Part shown: in pieces, positions 25,753-33,278 of the stretch
Layout of the letters: each line of letters opens with the position of its first letter
Position numbering within the stretch: position 1 is the first letter of the stretch
Assembly: GCA_016208585.1 (NCBI GenBank)
Contig: JACQXR010000133.1
Span: 1-35,514 of the forward strand
Length of the DNA: 35,514 nt
From: a candidate division TA06 bacterium
GTDB taxonomy: Bacteria > Edwardsbacteria > AC1 > EtOH8
Reading direction: 5' to 3'
Notes under the pieces: model-generated
Databases searched by the model: none
What the model saw: only the letters and a program-made list of their open reading frames with translations
Told to the model about the DNA's origin: nothing
Position numbers and translations under genes: made by a program

Positions 25753-26130
25753 ATGGATTCGGCCAGCAGCAATTATGAAAAACTGTTGAAGGAATTGACC
25801 GATCTCATCCCCGGAGCGGTCTCGGCCAACCTGACCGGCGTTGACGGGATCGGCATCGCCTTCTACAACATCGACCCGGCCTTTGACCCCACCCTGGCCG
25901 ACGCCGAGTTTGCCACTATGCTGGCCGCCGCCAACCGGGCGGCCCAGAACCTGACGGTGGGGGACATTTCGGAACTTATCTTTACCACCGGAAAAATCAC
26001 CATCATCCTCAGGATGGTGGGGATTGATTTTTATCTGGGGGTGGGCCTGCAGGCGGGAGTGGGCAACATCGGGATGGCCCGGCTGCAGATGAGAAGGGCG
26101 GTGGAGGCCTTCGTCAGGGCGCTGTATTGA
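25753..26130 (+). CDS. Roadblock/LC7-domain protein
   Basis: A 125-aa single-domain protein: an N-terminal helix (NYEKLLKELTDLIPGAVSAN), beta strands around GVDGIGIAFYNI, a central helix (EFATMLAAANRAAQNL), strands LIFTTGKITIILRMVG and FYLGVGLQAG, and a final helix. This is the Roadblock/LC7 (MglB-like) pattern. In bacteria these proteins often regulate small Ras-like GTPases of the MglA type; no such GTPase is visible here. A good Shine-Dalgarno (GAGGTGAT) precedes the ATG. It follows the J-domain gene by 74 bases. Confidence 0.8.
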   Translation: MDSASSNYEKLLKELTDLIPGAVSANLTGVDGIGIAFYNIDPAFDPTLADAEFATMLAAANRAAQNLTVGDISELIFTTGKITIILRMVGIDFYLGVGLQAGVGNIGMARLQMRRAVEAFVRALY

Positions 26131-26150
26131 TTTAACAATAAAACTTTTAA

Positions 26151-26291
26151 ACGGTAAAAGCCACCAAAGAAGCCTATCAAGAACTGACCTCGGCACAGGT
26201 TGACGCCATAGTGGGTACTTTTGGGAAAAACAGCCCGCTTTCGCAAAAAATCAAGAAAATGCGATTCTATGTTCAAAGTGGCTCTATATAG
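26151..26291 (+). pseudogene. Coding-like remnant without a start codon
   Basis: After a stop at 26148-26150, one frame reads without interruption to TAG at 26289-26291 (KATKEAYQELTSAQVDAIV, then QKIKKMRFYVQSGSI). Its composition looks protein-like, but there is no ATG, GTG or TTG start near its beginning and the codons directly follow a stop. The start vaguely resembles the N-terminus of aldehyde/alcohol dehydrogenases, which is too weak for a name. It is probably a decayed gene end; chance is not excluded. Confidence 0.3.
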
Positions 26292-26313
26292 GCAGTAAAA
26301 AAGCCCCTAAATA

Positions 26314-26517
26314 GTGTCCATTTATAGACTGCCGGATTGTCATTCCCGTGCTTGCGCCCCGCCAGGGCGGGACTTCAGCGCGCAGGCGTGAAATTTGTCC
26401 TCGTGAAAACGGGGAACGGGAATCCAGTAGTTTCAATAGGTTTTGGATTTCTGCTGGAGTTTATGCCGAAGCTATGAGGTGCAGGAATGACGGAAAAAGG
26501 ACTTTATAAACAGACAC
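26314..26517. mobile_element. MITE-like element with terminal inverted repeats
   Basis: The left end (GTGTCCATTTATA... GTCATTCC, 26314-26346) and the complement of the right end (GTGTCTGTTTATA... GTCATTCC, from 26517 inward) match over about 33 bases with a variable middle. The element is about 204 bases long and flanked on both sides by TAAATA (26308-26313 and 26518-26523), as expected of a target-site duplication. Internal palindromes (CCGCCAGGGCGG) are present and there is no transposase gene. It would be moved in trans. Confidence 0.7.
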
Positions 26518-26540
26518 TAAATAGCGGTTTTTGCAGAAAA

Positions 26541-26771
26541 ACCAAGGTTATAAAGGTTGTAACCCAGGTTAGGAAGGTTATAACCAAGGTTACAAGGGCT
26601 GTAACCAAAGTCGGAATGGTTATTACCCAGGTAAGAACCTTTCTTACCAAGGTCAGAATGGTTCTTACCAAGAACAGAAGGCTTATAGCCCAAGTTACAA
26701 GGGCTGTAACCAAGGGCAGAAAGCTTATAACCTAAGTTTTAAGGGGTATAACCAAGGTCAAAAAGTTAAAT
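26541..26771. repeat. Eleven-unit degenerate tandem repeat, 21-bp period
   Basis: Units start at 26541 and every 21 bases to 26751; the typical unit is ACCAAGGTTATAAAGGTTGT plus A. Phase is kept throughout although bases diverge. Units often contain GGTTATAACC-like dyads across their junctions. One + frame reads as heptads of the form TKVxxVI (TQVRKVI, TKVTRAV, TKVGMVI), and the - strand is also open, so coding cannot be told from simple periodicity. It begins 24 bases after the MITE-like element. Confidence 0.9.
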
Positions 26772-26910
26772 CTATATTCCTCTAAGCTTGCTTTGAGGTT
26801 ACCTTATAAGGGAAAGTTTGAAAACCGTAAGGTTTTCATTTAGATCAAAATTTCCTTGAGATACCTCGCAGCTTGCTGCGAGGAGATTCATTAACCGGAG
26901 AAAAAGAAAA
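26772..26910 (+). other. Hairpin-rich leader region of the ATPase operon
   Basis: Contains AAAACC-GTAA-GGTTTT (26821-26836) and a near-perfect palindrome CCTCGCAGC-TT-GCTGCGAGG (26864-26883), a type often seen as a dispersed repeat. A TTGAAA (26818-26823) and TAGATC (26841-26846) pair with a 17-base spacer is a weak promoter candidate for the ATPase genes. No gene is seen. Confidence 0.4.
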
Positions 26911-27261
26911 TTGCCAAGCCACAACCAAAACCATCCCGACCAGGCCGGCCAGGTGATAGAAAGCATCGCCCTAAGGGAGCAGGAACTTCAGGTCATGCTG
27001 AACCAAGCCCGGGCCGAAGCCGACCGGATTATAACCGAGGCCAGAACTCAGGCCGATCAATTGTTGAAAACGGCCGGCCAGGAACTGTTGCGGCAGGCCG
27101 AGCAGCAGAAAAAGGAGGCGGCCCAGGAGTCGGCCGATCTCAGGGAACAGCGGATGAGCCAGGCCCGAAAAGAAGTGGAAAACCTTCAACAAAAATCCCA
27201 GGCCCGTCGCCGGCAGGCGGTAGAGGCAGTGGTGCAGATGGTTCTGCCGGAGGAGCGATAA
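26911..27261 (+). CDS. V/A-type ATPase peripheral-stalk subunit H/G-like
   Basis: A 116-aa protein that is almost entirely an amphipathic, Ala/Glu/Gln/Arg-rich helix (ALREQELQVMLNQARAEADR, AAQESADLREQRMSQARKEV), as in the H (archaeal) or G (bacterial) peripheral-stalk subunits that pair with subunit E. The start is a TTG preceded by CGGAG; no ATG lies near. It is the first gene of the ATPase cluster and four bases separate it from subunit I. The name follows from composition and position; the sequence itself has low complexity. Confidence 0.75.
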   Translation: MPSHNQNHPDQAGQVIESIALREQELQVMLNQARAEADRIITEARTQADQLLKTAGQELLRQAEQQKKEAAQESADLREQRMSQARKEVENLQQKSQARRRQAVEAVVQMVLPEER

Positions 27262-27265
27262 CAGC

Positions 27266-29158
27266 ATGATTGTGGCGATGGCCAAAGCCCTGATAATCGG
27301 CCCTAAAAATCTGCAATCCCAGGTTATCAAAACATTGCAAGCTATGGGGCGGGTCCATCTATCGGGCCTTGATTGGGATCGGCATAATTTAAAATCCTAT
27401 ACTCTCAGCCTGGAACAGCAGACCCGCAAACAATGGTTGGAGAAGATCAATTCCGAGATAGATCAATTTTTGGTACTGACCGGCTTCCAGGGCAAACCGG
27501 ACAGGCTGGTCAATCCGGACTGGGACGGCCTGCCGGACCTGATCTCCGGGTATCAGCAAAGGGCCAAAGCGCTGGCCCGGGAGAAAATGGAGTTGGAGGA
27601 CGAGCTTTCCTTGGTGGAAAGCTACCGCGGAGCATACCAGGCCCTGGCCCCGCTGATGTCCAAACTGGAGAACAGCCATAAGGTCAAAGCCTTCGGTTTT
27701 TTGCTCAAAGGCAATGATGTCAAAGCAGTGAAGGCGCTGGCCCTCCAGCTTAGCAAGATCACCTCCGGCCGCTGCGAGGTCTACAGTCATTCCTTGAACG
27801 ACGGCCGGAGCGCGGCCCTGGCGGCTTATCACAGCTCCGATAGCGAAAAGATAAAGGGCTTCTTCTCCAAGGCCGGCATCAGCGAACTGAGACTGCCGGC
27901 GGCCATGGAGGCCCGGCCCATGACCGAAGTGGTGGCTTTGCTCAAGGAAAAGGCCTCGGCCCTGCCAAAAAGATTGGAAGAGATCGGACGGGAGCTGGCT
28001 GAATTGTCGCGTTCGTCAGGTCCCGTTTTGCTGGGATACCGGGAGCTGATGGCTGACGAGCTTTCCCGCTTCGGGGCCTCGGCCCAGACCGGTCGGGGAA
28101 GTTTGACCTTCGTGGTGCAGGGATACCTGCCTCAGAGCCAGGTGGAGGAATTAAAAGACCTGCTGCGGAAGGAGTACCAGGACCAGGTCACCGTGCAGAT
28201 AGTGGAGATAGACCATCACCAGGCGGACAAGGTCCCGGTGATCCTCAAAAACCGCAGCCTGATCAAACCATTTGAATTGTTGCTCTCCATCTTCAGCCCG
28301 CCCCAATATGGAACGGTTGACCCCACGCCTTTTATAGCATTTTTCTTTCCCCTGTTCTTCGGTTTTATAGTCGGCGATATAGGATATGGTGTTGTAATGT
28401 TGGTTGCCTCTATCCTGGTTATGATCAAACTTAAGCATAATGCCCTGGCCAAATCGCTTTCCACTATTTTCCTGTTCTGCGCTGTATGGACCACTGTTTT
28501 CGGGGTCATCTTCGGGGAACTATTCGGAGATTTCGGCGAGCACATGCACTGGATCAAACCGATGGCCGAAAACCTCAACCGCCTGAGCAGCGAATCCATC
28601 ATGACCCTTCTTAAAATGGCGATACTGATCGGCGTGATCCAGGTCTATGTGGGTTTTGGCATCATGTTATACATCGGCATCAAGCATCGGAACCTGCATC
28701 ACATCCTGGAACCGGTGGCCTTTGCCCTGGGAGTGTTGGGCGTTTTCGGGATATTTTTTACCATGATGCTCAAACTGCTGCCGGCTTCGTTGCTGTGGCC
28801 GTCGATAGTTCTGACCGGGGCCAGCGCCGCTACCCTGGGCATACTGGCCGGGGTGGCCGGTCCCATTGAAATATTCGGCGCCGTCGGCAATATCCTGTCC
28901 TATGCCCGTCTGTTCGCCATCGGGCTTTCGGCGGCCTACCTGGCTTACGCCGCCAACCTGATCGGCCGCACCATCGGGGGCCTGCCCGGATTTTTGGTGG
29001 CGGCCTTGGTAGTACACCCGCTGTTCTTTGCCTTGGGCCTGATCAGTCCCATTATGCAGCCTTTTCGTCTTCAGGTGGTGGAGTTCCTAACCAAGTTCAA
29101 ATACCACGATTATCCAGGCAAACAATATAAACCATTAAAAACAATAGGAGGTAAGTAA
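27266..29158 (+). CDS. V/A-type ATPase subunit I (membrane a-type subunit)
   Basis: A 630-aa ion-channel stator subunit. The N-terminal half (about 1-330) is cytoplasmic, with long coiled arms that anchor the E/H stalks. The C-terminal half has about seven or eight membrane helices beginning TPFIAFFFPLFFGFIVGDIG. The motif LSYARLFAIGLSAAYLAY carries the essential arginine (Arg548) that faces the c-ring carboxylate. A Shine-Dalgarno (GGAGGAG) precedes the start. The stop is directly followed by the ATG of subunit K, whose ribosome binding site is inside this gene. Confidence 0.95.
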   Translation: MIVAMAKALIIGPKNLQSQVIKTLQAMGRVHLSGLDWDRHNLKSYTLSLEQQTRKQWLEKINSEIDQFLVLTGFQGKPDRLVNPDWDGLPDLISGYQQRAKALAREKMELEDELSLVESYRGAYQALAPLMSKLENSHKVKAFGFLLKGNDVKAVKALALQLSKITSGRCEVYSHSLNDGRSAALAAYHSSDSEKIKGFFSKAGISELRLPAAMEARPMTEVVALLKEKASALPKRLEEIGRELAELSRSSGPVLLGYRELMADELSRFGASAQTGRGSLTFVVQGYLPQSQVEELKDLLRKEYQDQVTVQIVEIDHHQADKVPVILKNRSLIKPFELLLSIFSPPQYGTVDPTPFIAFFFPLFFGFIVGDIGYGVVMLVASILVMIKLKHNALAKSLSTIFLFCAVWTTVFGVIFGELFGDFGEHMHWIKPMAENLNRLSSESIMTLLKMAILIGVIQVYVGFGIMLYIGIKHRNLHHILEPVAFALGVLGVFGIFFTMMLKLLPASLLWPSIVLTGASAATLGILAGVAGPIEIFGAVGNILSYARLFAIGLSAAYLAYAANLIGRTIGGLPGFLVAALVVHPLFFALGLISPIMQPFRLQVVEFLTKFKYHDYPGKQYKPLKTIGGK

Positions 29159-29506
29159 ATGCGGAAACTTTTGGTTTTGGTACTGTTATCCCTGATCCTG
29201 CTGCCCCTGGCTTCAATTGCTTTGGCCCAGGAGCACGGCCAGGCCCCAGCCACCGAAGCCCAGCCGGCCGCCCCGGCCGCCAACAACAACAGCATAGTAA
29301 TCTGGAAGGCCCTGGGAGCCGCCCTGGCCATCGGCGTGTCGGCCTTTGCCACCGCCTGGGCCCAGAGCCGGATCGGTTCGGCCGCGGCCGGCGCCATGGC
29401 CGAGAAGCCGGAGATCGGCGGCGTGATGATCGTGCTGGAGGCCCTGCCCGAGACCATCATCATCCTGGGGTTCGTGATCGCCATCATGATAGTGGGGATC
29501 AAGTAG
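29159..29506 (+). CDS. V/A-type ATPase subunit K (c-ring proteolipid)
   Basis: A 115-aa rotor-ring subunit. Residues 1-23 look like a signal peptide (LLVLVLLSLILLPLASIALA) and are followed by an Ala/Pro-rich linker. A two-helix hairpin follows: helix 1 (about 46-68) and helix 2 (about 88-112). So one hairpin per subunit, not the duplicated form of eukaryotic and Enterococcus proteolipids. The ion-binding carboxylate is Glu98 in LPETIIILGF. Gln69 in helix 1 and Thr99 occupy the places of the Na-ligating residues in Na-translocating rings. A strong Shine-Dalgarno (AGGAGG) lies seven bases upstream of the ATG, consistent with the need for many copies. A hairpin follows the stop. Confidence 0.92.
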   Translation: MRKLLVLVLLSLILLPLASIALAQEHGQAPATEAQPAAPAANNNSIVIWKALGAALAIGVSAFATAWAQSRIGSAAAGAMAEKPEIGGVMIVLEALPETIIILGFVIAIMIVGIK

Positions 29507-29523
29507 TTATTTTCGGAGGTTTC

Positions 29524-29563
29524 TTTGACGGGCGCTGCCGGGTAAAAAGCGGCGCCTGTCAAA
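29524..29563 (+). other. Intra-operon RNA hairpin between subunits K and E
   Basis: A 15-bp stem (29524-29538 with 29549-29563, TTTGAC...GTCAAA outermost, GC-rich inside, two G-U pairs) with a ten-base loop. No T tract follows directly (AGCTTTTC). It could stabilise the 3' end of the K message or partly end transcription, giving more K than E. Confidence 0.7.
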
Positions 29564-29638
29564 AGCTTTTCTTTAGCTAAAGTGCCCCGGCCCTTTAATT
29601 CGCAATTGATGAAATCAAATTTAAATATAGAACTCAAT

Positions 29639-30211
29639 ATGGAATCGGAACTTTTAAAAGTAATAGAAAATGAAGCCCAGGCCGAACGGCAGAGGATCCT
29701 GAACACTGCCCGGCAGGGCGCCAAAGAAATCCAGGAAAAAACCCTGGCTCAGGCCGCTCAGCTGAAGCAGGCGCAGGAAGCTTTAATTCTATCTGAAAAC
29801 AACATTTCCCGGGCCAAGGCTCAAAGCGCCGCTCACCTGGAGGCCTCGGCTTTGATTTTATCCGCCAAAGACCAAATCATCAGCGGCATTTTTGCCGAAG
29901 CGGCCCAGGAGCTCAATTTGCTGAGCGGGGCCCCGCTGAAGAAGGCTCTTAAAAGCCTGATGGCCGAAGCCTGTTCCCAGTTCGGTTCCGGCATGGTGGT
30001 GACGGTGAAAAAAGAAGATCTGTCATTAGCCCAGCAGATAGCCAAGGAACTGAAATTAGACGCCAAGTTGGAAGCGGACCCTCTGGTCAAAGACGGGGTA
30101 ATCGTCTCCAATCCTGACAGAACCGCAGTGGTGCTGAACCGCTTTGCCGACCGGATGGCCCGGGCCAAACCAGCTTTAACCTCGTCATTAGCGCAAATAT
30201 TGTGGGATTGA
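29639..30211 (+). CDS. V/A-type ATPase subunit E (peripheral stalk)
   Basis: A 190-aa protein with a long N-terminal helix (ESELLKVIENEAQAERQRIL, TLAQAAQLKQAQEALILSEN) and a C-terminal alpha/beta domain (GMVVTVKKEDLSLAQQIAKE, LVKDGVIVSNPDRTAVVLNR), the standard E-subunit layout. The start is uncertain: ATG 29639, ATG 29609 or GTG 29582 are in frame and none has a Shine-Dalgarno. The chosen start gives the usual length. The lack of a good ribosome site here, against the strong one of subunit K, fits lower need (two copies per complex). It is followed after four bases by subunit C. Confidence 0.85.
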   Translation: MESELLKVIENEAQAERQRILNTARQGAKEIQEKTLAQAAQLKQAQEALILSENNISRAKAQSAAHLEASALILSAKDQIISGIFAEAAQELNLLSGAPLKKALKSLMAEACSQFGSGMVVTVKKEDLSLAQQIAKELKLDAKLEADPLVKDGVIVSNPDRTAVVLNRFADRMARAKPALTSSLAQILWD

Positions 30212-30215
30212 TATA

Positions 30216-31253
30216 ATGCCGTCGGATTATGGTTACATAAATGCCAGGATCAGGGGGCAGCACAGCCACCTTTTGAAGCCGGTGGCATATGAAGAACTTT
30301 TAGCCCTGCCCGGATACCAGCCGCTGGAAAAATGGATGGAGTCCAGCCCTTATTCCAAGCAGTGGCAGCTGGCCAAGGCCCGCTATCATGGGATAGAGGC
30401 GCTGGAGTGGTCTCTGGAAAAAAACTTTTGCCAGGCCACAGAACTGCTTTTGAAAATAGCCGAAGGACAGCCGCGCGATCTGATCACCATCATCTTAAGG
30501 CGCTGGGACCTTTCCAACCTGATCGCGGTGGCCCGCGGCATTCACGGCAGTTGGTCGTCAGTCGAAATCCTTAAAAGCATATTGCCGGCCGGCGGCATCA
30601 GCGAAGTGAAATTACAGGAACTGGCTAACCAACCGGATATGGCCGGCCTGACCGATACCCTTTATACCTGGGGAGATGATTTTCATCAGCCCTTTAAACA
30701 CGCGCTGGAAGAATACCAAAAGGAAAAGGGCCTGGCTCCGGTGGAACTGGAGTTATACAAATATTATTATTCGTGGGTCTTTAAAAAACTCCCGCTATGG
30801 GGGGACGATTCCGCATCCCTGAAAGTTCTTTTCCAGCGGGAGATAGACATCCTTAACGCCAAGGCCCTGAAAAGGCTTAAAGAAAAAAAAGATCTGGCGG
30901 CAGAATCAATTCCCAAATATTATATTCCCGGAGGAACTCTCCTGACCAAAGAATGGTTCATAAAATATTTCGACCGCAAGGAGGGCCCCAAGGTCCTGTC
31001 CTCGCTGAAGGGGACGCGTTATTACGAATACCTGTTCCGGCCGGGCCGCGACCTAAAATCGGAAGAGAAGCTGGAGCAAGAGCATTTCCGGGAATTGTCC
31101 CGACGTTACCAGGGGAACCCGCTGGGAATTGATCTGGCGCTGGGCTTCCTCTGGCAGAAATATTACGAGGTCATCAACCTGCGGCTTCTGGCCCGGGGCA
31201 AATTTTACGGTATAACCGGCGATCAGATCAGGGATCAGCTGTTGCTGTGGTAA
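30216..31253 (+). CDS. V/A-type ATPase subunit C (central-stalk socket)
   Basis: A 345-aa protein of the C/AC39 family, which joins the central rotor shaft to the proteolipid ring. It is helical throughout; diagnostic stretches include GYINARIRGQHSHLL at the N-terminus, RDLITIILRRWDLSNLIAVA in the first repeat and NPLGIDLALGFLWQKYYEVI with NLRLLARGK near the C-terminus, the family's typical end. The start is four bases after the E stop. Subunits F and A would be expected next, but an unrelated membrane module follows 42 bases later. Confidence 0.92.
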   Translation: MPSDYGYINARIRGQHSHLLKPVAYEELLALPGYQPLEKWMESSPYSKQWQLAKARYHGIEALEWSLEKNFCQATELLLKIAEGQPRDLITIILRRWDLSNLIAVARGIHGSWSSVEILKSILPAGGISEVKLQELANQPDMAGLTDTLYTWGDDFHQPFKHALEEYQKEKGLAPVELELYKYYYSWVFKKLPLWGDDSASLKVLFQREIDILNAKALKRLKEKKDLAAESIPKYYIPGGTLLTKEWFIKYFDRKEGPKVLSSLKGTRYYEYLFRPGRDLKSEEKLEQEHFRELSRRYQGNPLGIDLALGFLWQKYYEVINLRLLARGKFYGITGDQIRDQLLLW

Positions 31254-31295
31254 CCATTCAAAAGACTGCTAACAAACAGGTAAAAGGGTTTCGGG

Positions 31296-32450
31296 ATGAA
31301 AAAATATTGGATGTTGCTTCTGGCGGCCGGCCTGGCGTTTCCGGCCTTGGCCGTGGATCCGCCGGCCAACCTGAAGGTCTGCGATGCTCCCAATGACGAC
31401 GGCCGTTCGGTGACAATAACCTGGAATAAATCAGCTGCCGAAACCGCCGATCCGGTTTCGTTTAAAGGGTACCGGGTTTTGCGGGCCGAATCGGCAAGCG
31501 GGCCTTATGCCGAAGCGGGTTTTGCGTTCCCGGGCAGCGTCGAGTTCGCCGATAACGCCGTCGCTCCCGGCGTTCAGTACTATTACAAGCTCAACGCCGT
31601 CACTTTTTCCGACTCCGCCCAAACAGAGCCCGCCGGTCCGGTAATCTCCAGCGCCCAGTGGTTCAACGTCGCCCGGGTCAATATTCTGATAGCTTTTCTG
31701 GCCTTTACCGGGCTGATTCTGCTGTATATTTACAAGGCCCGGCACGGCGCCGACCTTTTTGTGAGGCGCATCGCCGGCCTTCAGGCGGTGGATGAAGCCA
31801 TCGGCCGGGCCACTGAAATGGGGAGGCCCATCCTCTATCTGCCATCGGGCGGCCTTTCGGCGGTGTCTGACATTCAGACCCTGGCCAGCCTGGTGATACT
31901 GGGCCGGGTGGCCAATAAGGCGGCCGAATACGACACTCCGCTTTTAGTGCCCTGCTCCGATCCCCTGGTGATGACATTGGCCCAGGAGATCGTGAAATCC
32001 GGCTATATGAACGCCGGCCGGCCCGACGCCTACCGGGCGGAAAACATCCGCTACCTGACCAACGAGCAGTTTGCCTACACCGCCGGGGTGGACGGGATGA
32101 TGGTGCGCGAGAAGCCGGCCGCCAATTTCATGATCGGGACATTTTACGCCGAATCGCTGATACTGGCCGAGACCGGCTATTCCACCGGGGCCATCCAGAT
32201 CGCCGGCACCGCCATGATCACCCAGCTGCCGTTCTTTGTGGCGGCCTGCGACTACACTTTGATCGGCGAGGAGATTTACGCCGCCTCGGCCTATCTCTCC
32301 AAAGAGCCGGTGCTTTTGGGCACCATCAAGGCCCAGGACTGGGGCAAGGCGGCGGTGATATTTTTGATCCTGGCCGGAGTTCTGCTGCAAACTTTGGCCT
32401 TAAAATTCCCGTCGCTGGGTTTCTTTTCTCGCTGGCTGATGCCGCGGTAA
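31296..32450 (+). CDS. Membrane protein with fibronectin-like and DUF6754-like domains (module gene 1)
   Basis: A 384-aa protein with a signal peptide (MKKYWMLLLAAGLAFPALA), a fibronectin-type-III-like domain (about 22-110: NLKVCDAPNDDGRSVTITWN, YYYKLNAVTFSDSAQ) and a TM at about 130-148. A 200-residue alpha/beta domain follows (GRPILYLPSGGLSAVSDIQT, DTPLLVPCSDPLVMTLAQEI, TGAIQIAGTAMITQLPFFVA) and a C-terminal TM at about 350-370. The last domain looks like the family named DUF6754, from memory; its function is unknown. With the signal sequence cleaved, the fibronectin part would be outside and the alpha/beta part inside. It is the first of four membrane genes that separate ATPase subunits C and F. 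Confidence 0.7.
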   Translation: MKKYWMLLLAAGLAFPALAVDPPANLKVCDAPNDDGRSVTITWNKSAAETADPVSFKGYRVLRAESASGPYAEAGFAFPGSVEFADNAVAPGVQYYYKLNAVTFSDSAQTEPAGPVISSAQWFNVARVNILIAFLAFTGLILLYIYKARHGADLFVRRIAGLQAVDEAIGRATEMGRPILYLPSGGLSAVSDIQTLASLVILGRVANKAAEYDTPLLVPCSDPLVMTLAQEIVKSGYMNAGRPDAYRAENIRYLTNEQFAYTAGVDGMMVREKPAANFMIGTFYAESLILAETGYSTGAIQIAGTAMITQLPFFVAACDYTLIGEEIYAASAYLSKEPVLLGTIKAQDWGKAAVIFLILAGVLLQTLALKFPSLGFFSRWLMPR

Positions 32451-32470
32451 TAGTTTAACAACCTTTTCAA

Positions 32471-32510
32471 TCCGCAGATTACACAGATTTTCGCAGAAAT
32501 ATACAAAGAT
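32471..32510. repeat. Fragment of a dispersed repeat
   Basis: TCCGCAGATTACACAGATTT followed by a variant second copy; this CCGCAGATTACACAGATT type is scattered through many environmental genomes. It lies in the 152-base gap between module genes 1 and 2, which has no other feature. Confidence 0.55.
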
Positions 32511-32602
32511 TGTTTTGTTCGGTTAAACTGGGGATAAAATACTTTTCAGGTTAGATAGTCCTATGAAACAAAACATCCGGCGCTAATTGCGGGAGACATA
32601 AA

Positions 32603-33262
32603 ATGAAAAAAACCATTCCCTTAGTGATCACCTTTCTGATAGGATTTTACATGATCCTGGCCTTCTTCGTGCCGCATCCTATGGTGGCCAATTCGGCCCA
32701 GGAGATGCAGTCCTGGGAGATAATCATCGTGGCCTTTACCCTGGTGCTGGGAATCGGCAACCTGGTGTTCGTCCATGCCGAAAAGATCCAGCGCCGCCGC
32801 CAGGGCTGGTTTTACAGCCTGACCCTGCTGATCTGCCTGGGCGCCATGATGGCGCTGGGATTGTTCGGGGGCATCAAGGAAGGCACATCTTATTACTGGC
32901 TATATGACAATGTGATGGCTCCGTTGTCCTCGGCCATGTTCTCGCTGCTGGCTTTTTTCATCGCTTCGGCGGCCTACCGGGCTTTCCGGGCCCGCAACAA
33001 GGAGGCCACACTATTGCTGATCGCTGCGGCCATCATCATGATCGGGAGGGTGCCGCTGGGAAGCTGGCTGTGGCAGCATATCCCGCTCTTGGGCGCCAAG
33101 TTTCCCATCCTGCTGGACCAGGTGACCCGGTGGGTGATGGAGGTTCCCAATACGGCCGGCCAGAGGGGCATCAAGATAGGAGCCGCCCTGGGCGCGGTCT
33201 CCATGGCCCTGCGGATGCTTTTGGGCATAGAGCGTTCCTACCTGACCACCGGCGGCAATTAG
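32603..33262 (+). CDS. Polytopic membrane protein (module gene 2)
   Basis: A 219-aa protein with about six hydrophobic segments (LVITFLIGFYMILAFFVP, IIIVAFTLVLGIGNLVFVH, LTLLICLGAMMALGLFGG, APLSSAMFSLLAFFIASAA, LLLIAAAIIMIGRVPLG, ALGAVSMALRMLLG). A conserved-looking loop (AEKIQRRRQGW) lies between the second and third. No named family is recognised. GGGAGA precedes the start. It is in the same direction as, and 152 bases behind, module gene 1; the next gene begins 16 bases after its stop. Confidence 0.75.
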   Translation: MKKTIPLVITFLIGFYMILAFFVPHPMVANSAQEMQSWEIIIVAFTLVLGIGNLVFVHAEKIQRRRQGWFYSLTLLICLGAMMALGLFGGIKEGTSYYWLYDNVMAPLSSAMFSLLAFFIASAAYRAFRARNKEATLLLIAAAIIMIGRVPLGSWLWQHIPLLGAKFPILLDQVTRWVMEVPNTAGQRGIKIGAALGAVSMALRMLLGIERSYLTTGGN

Positions 33263-33278
33263 AAGGAGGATGGCAAAC

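Noticed and set aside
26487-26735. 82-codon + frame with TKVxxVI heptads
   Set aside because: The start codon lies in the right end of the MITE-like element, no ribosome site precedes it, and the opposite strand is equally open; periodic DNA explains both.
26541-26771. CRISPR array
   Set aside because: Units are contiguous with no unique spacers, and no cas genes are present.
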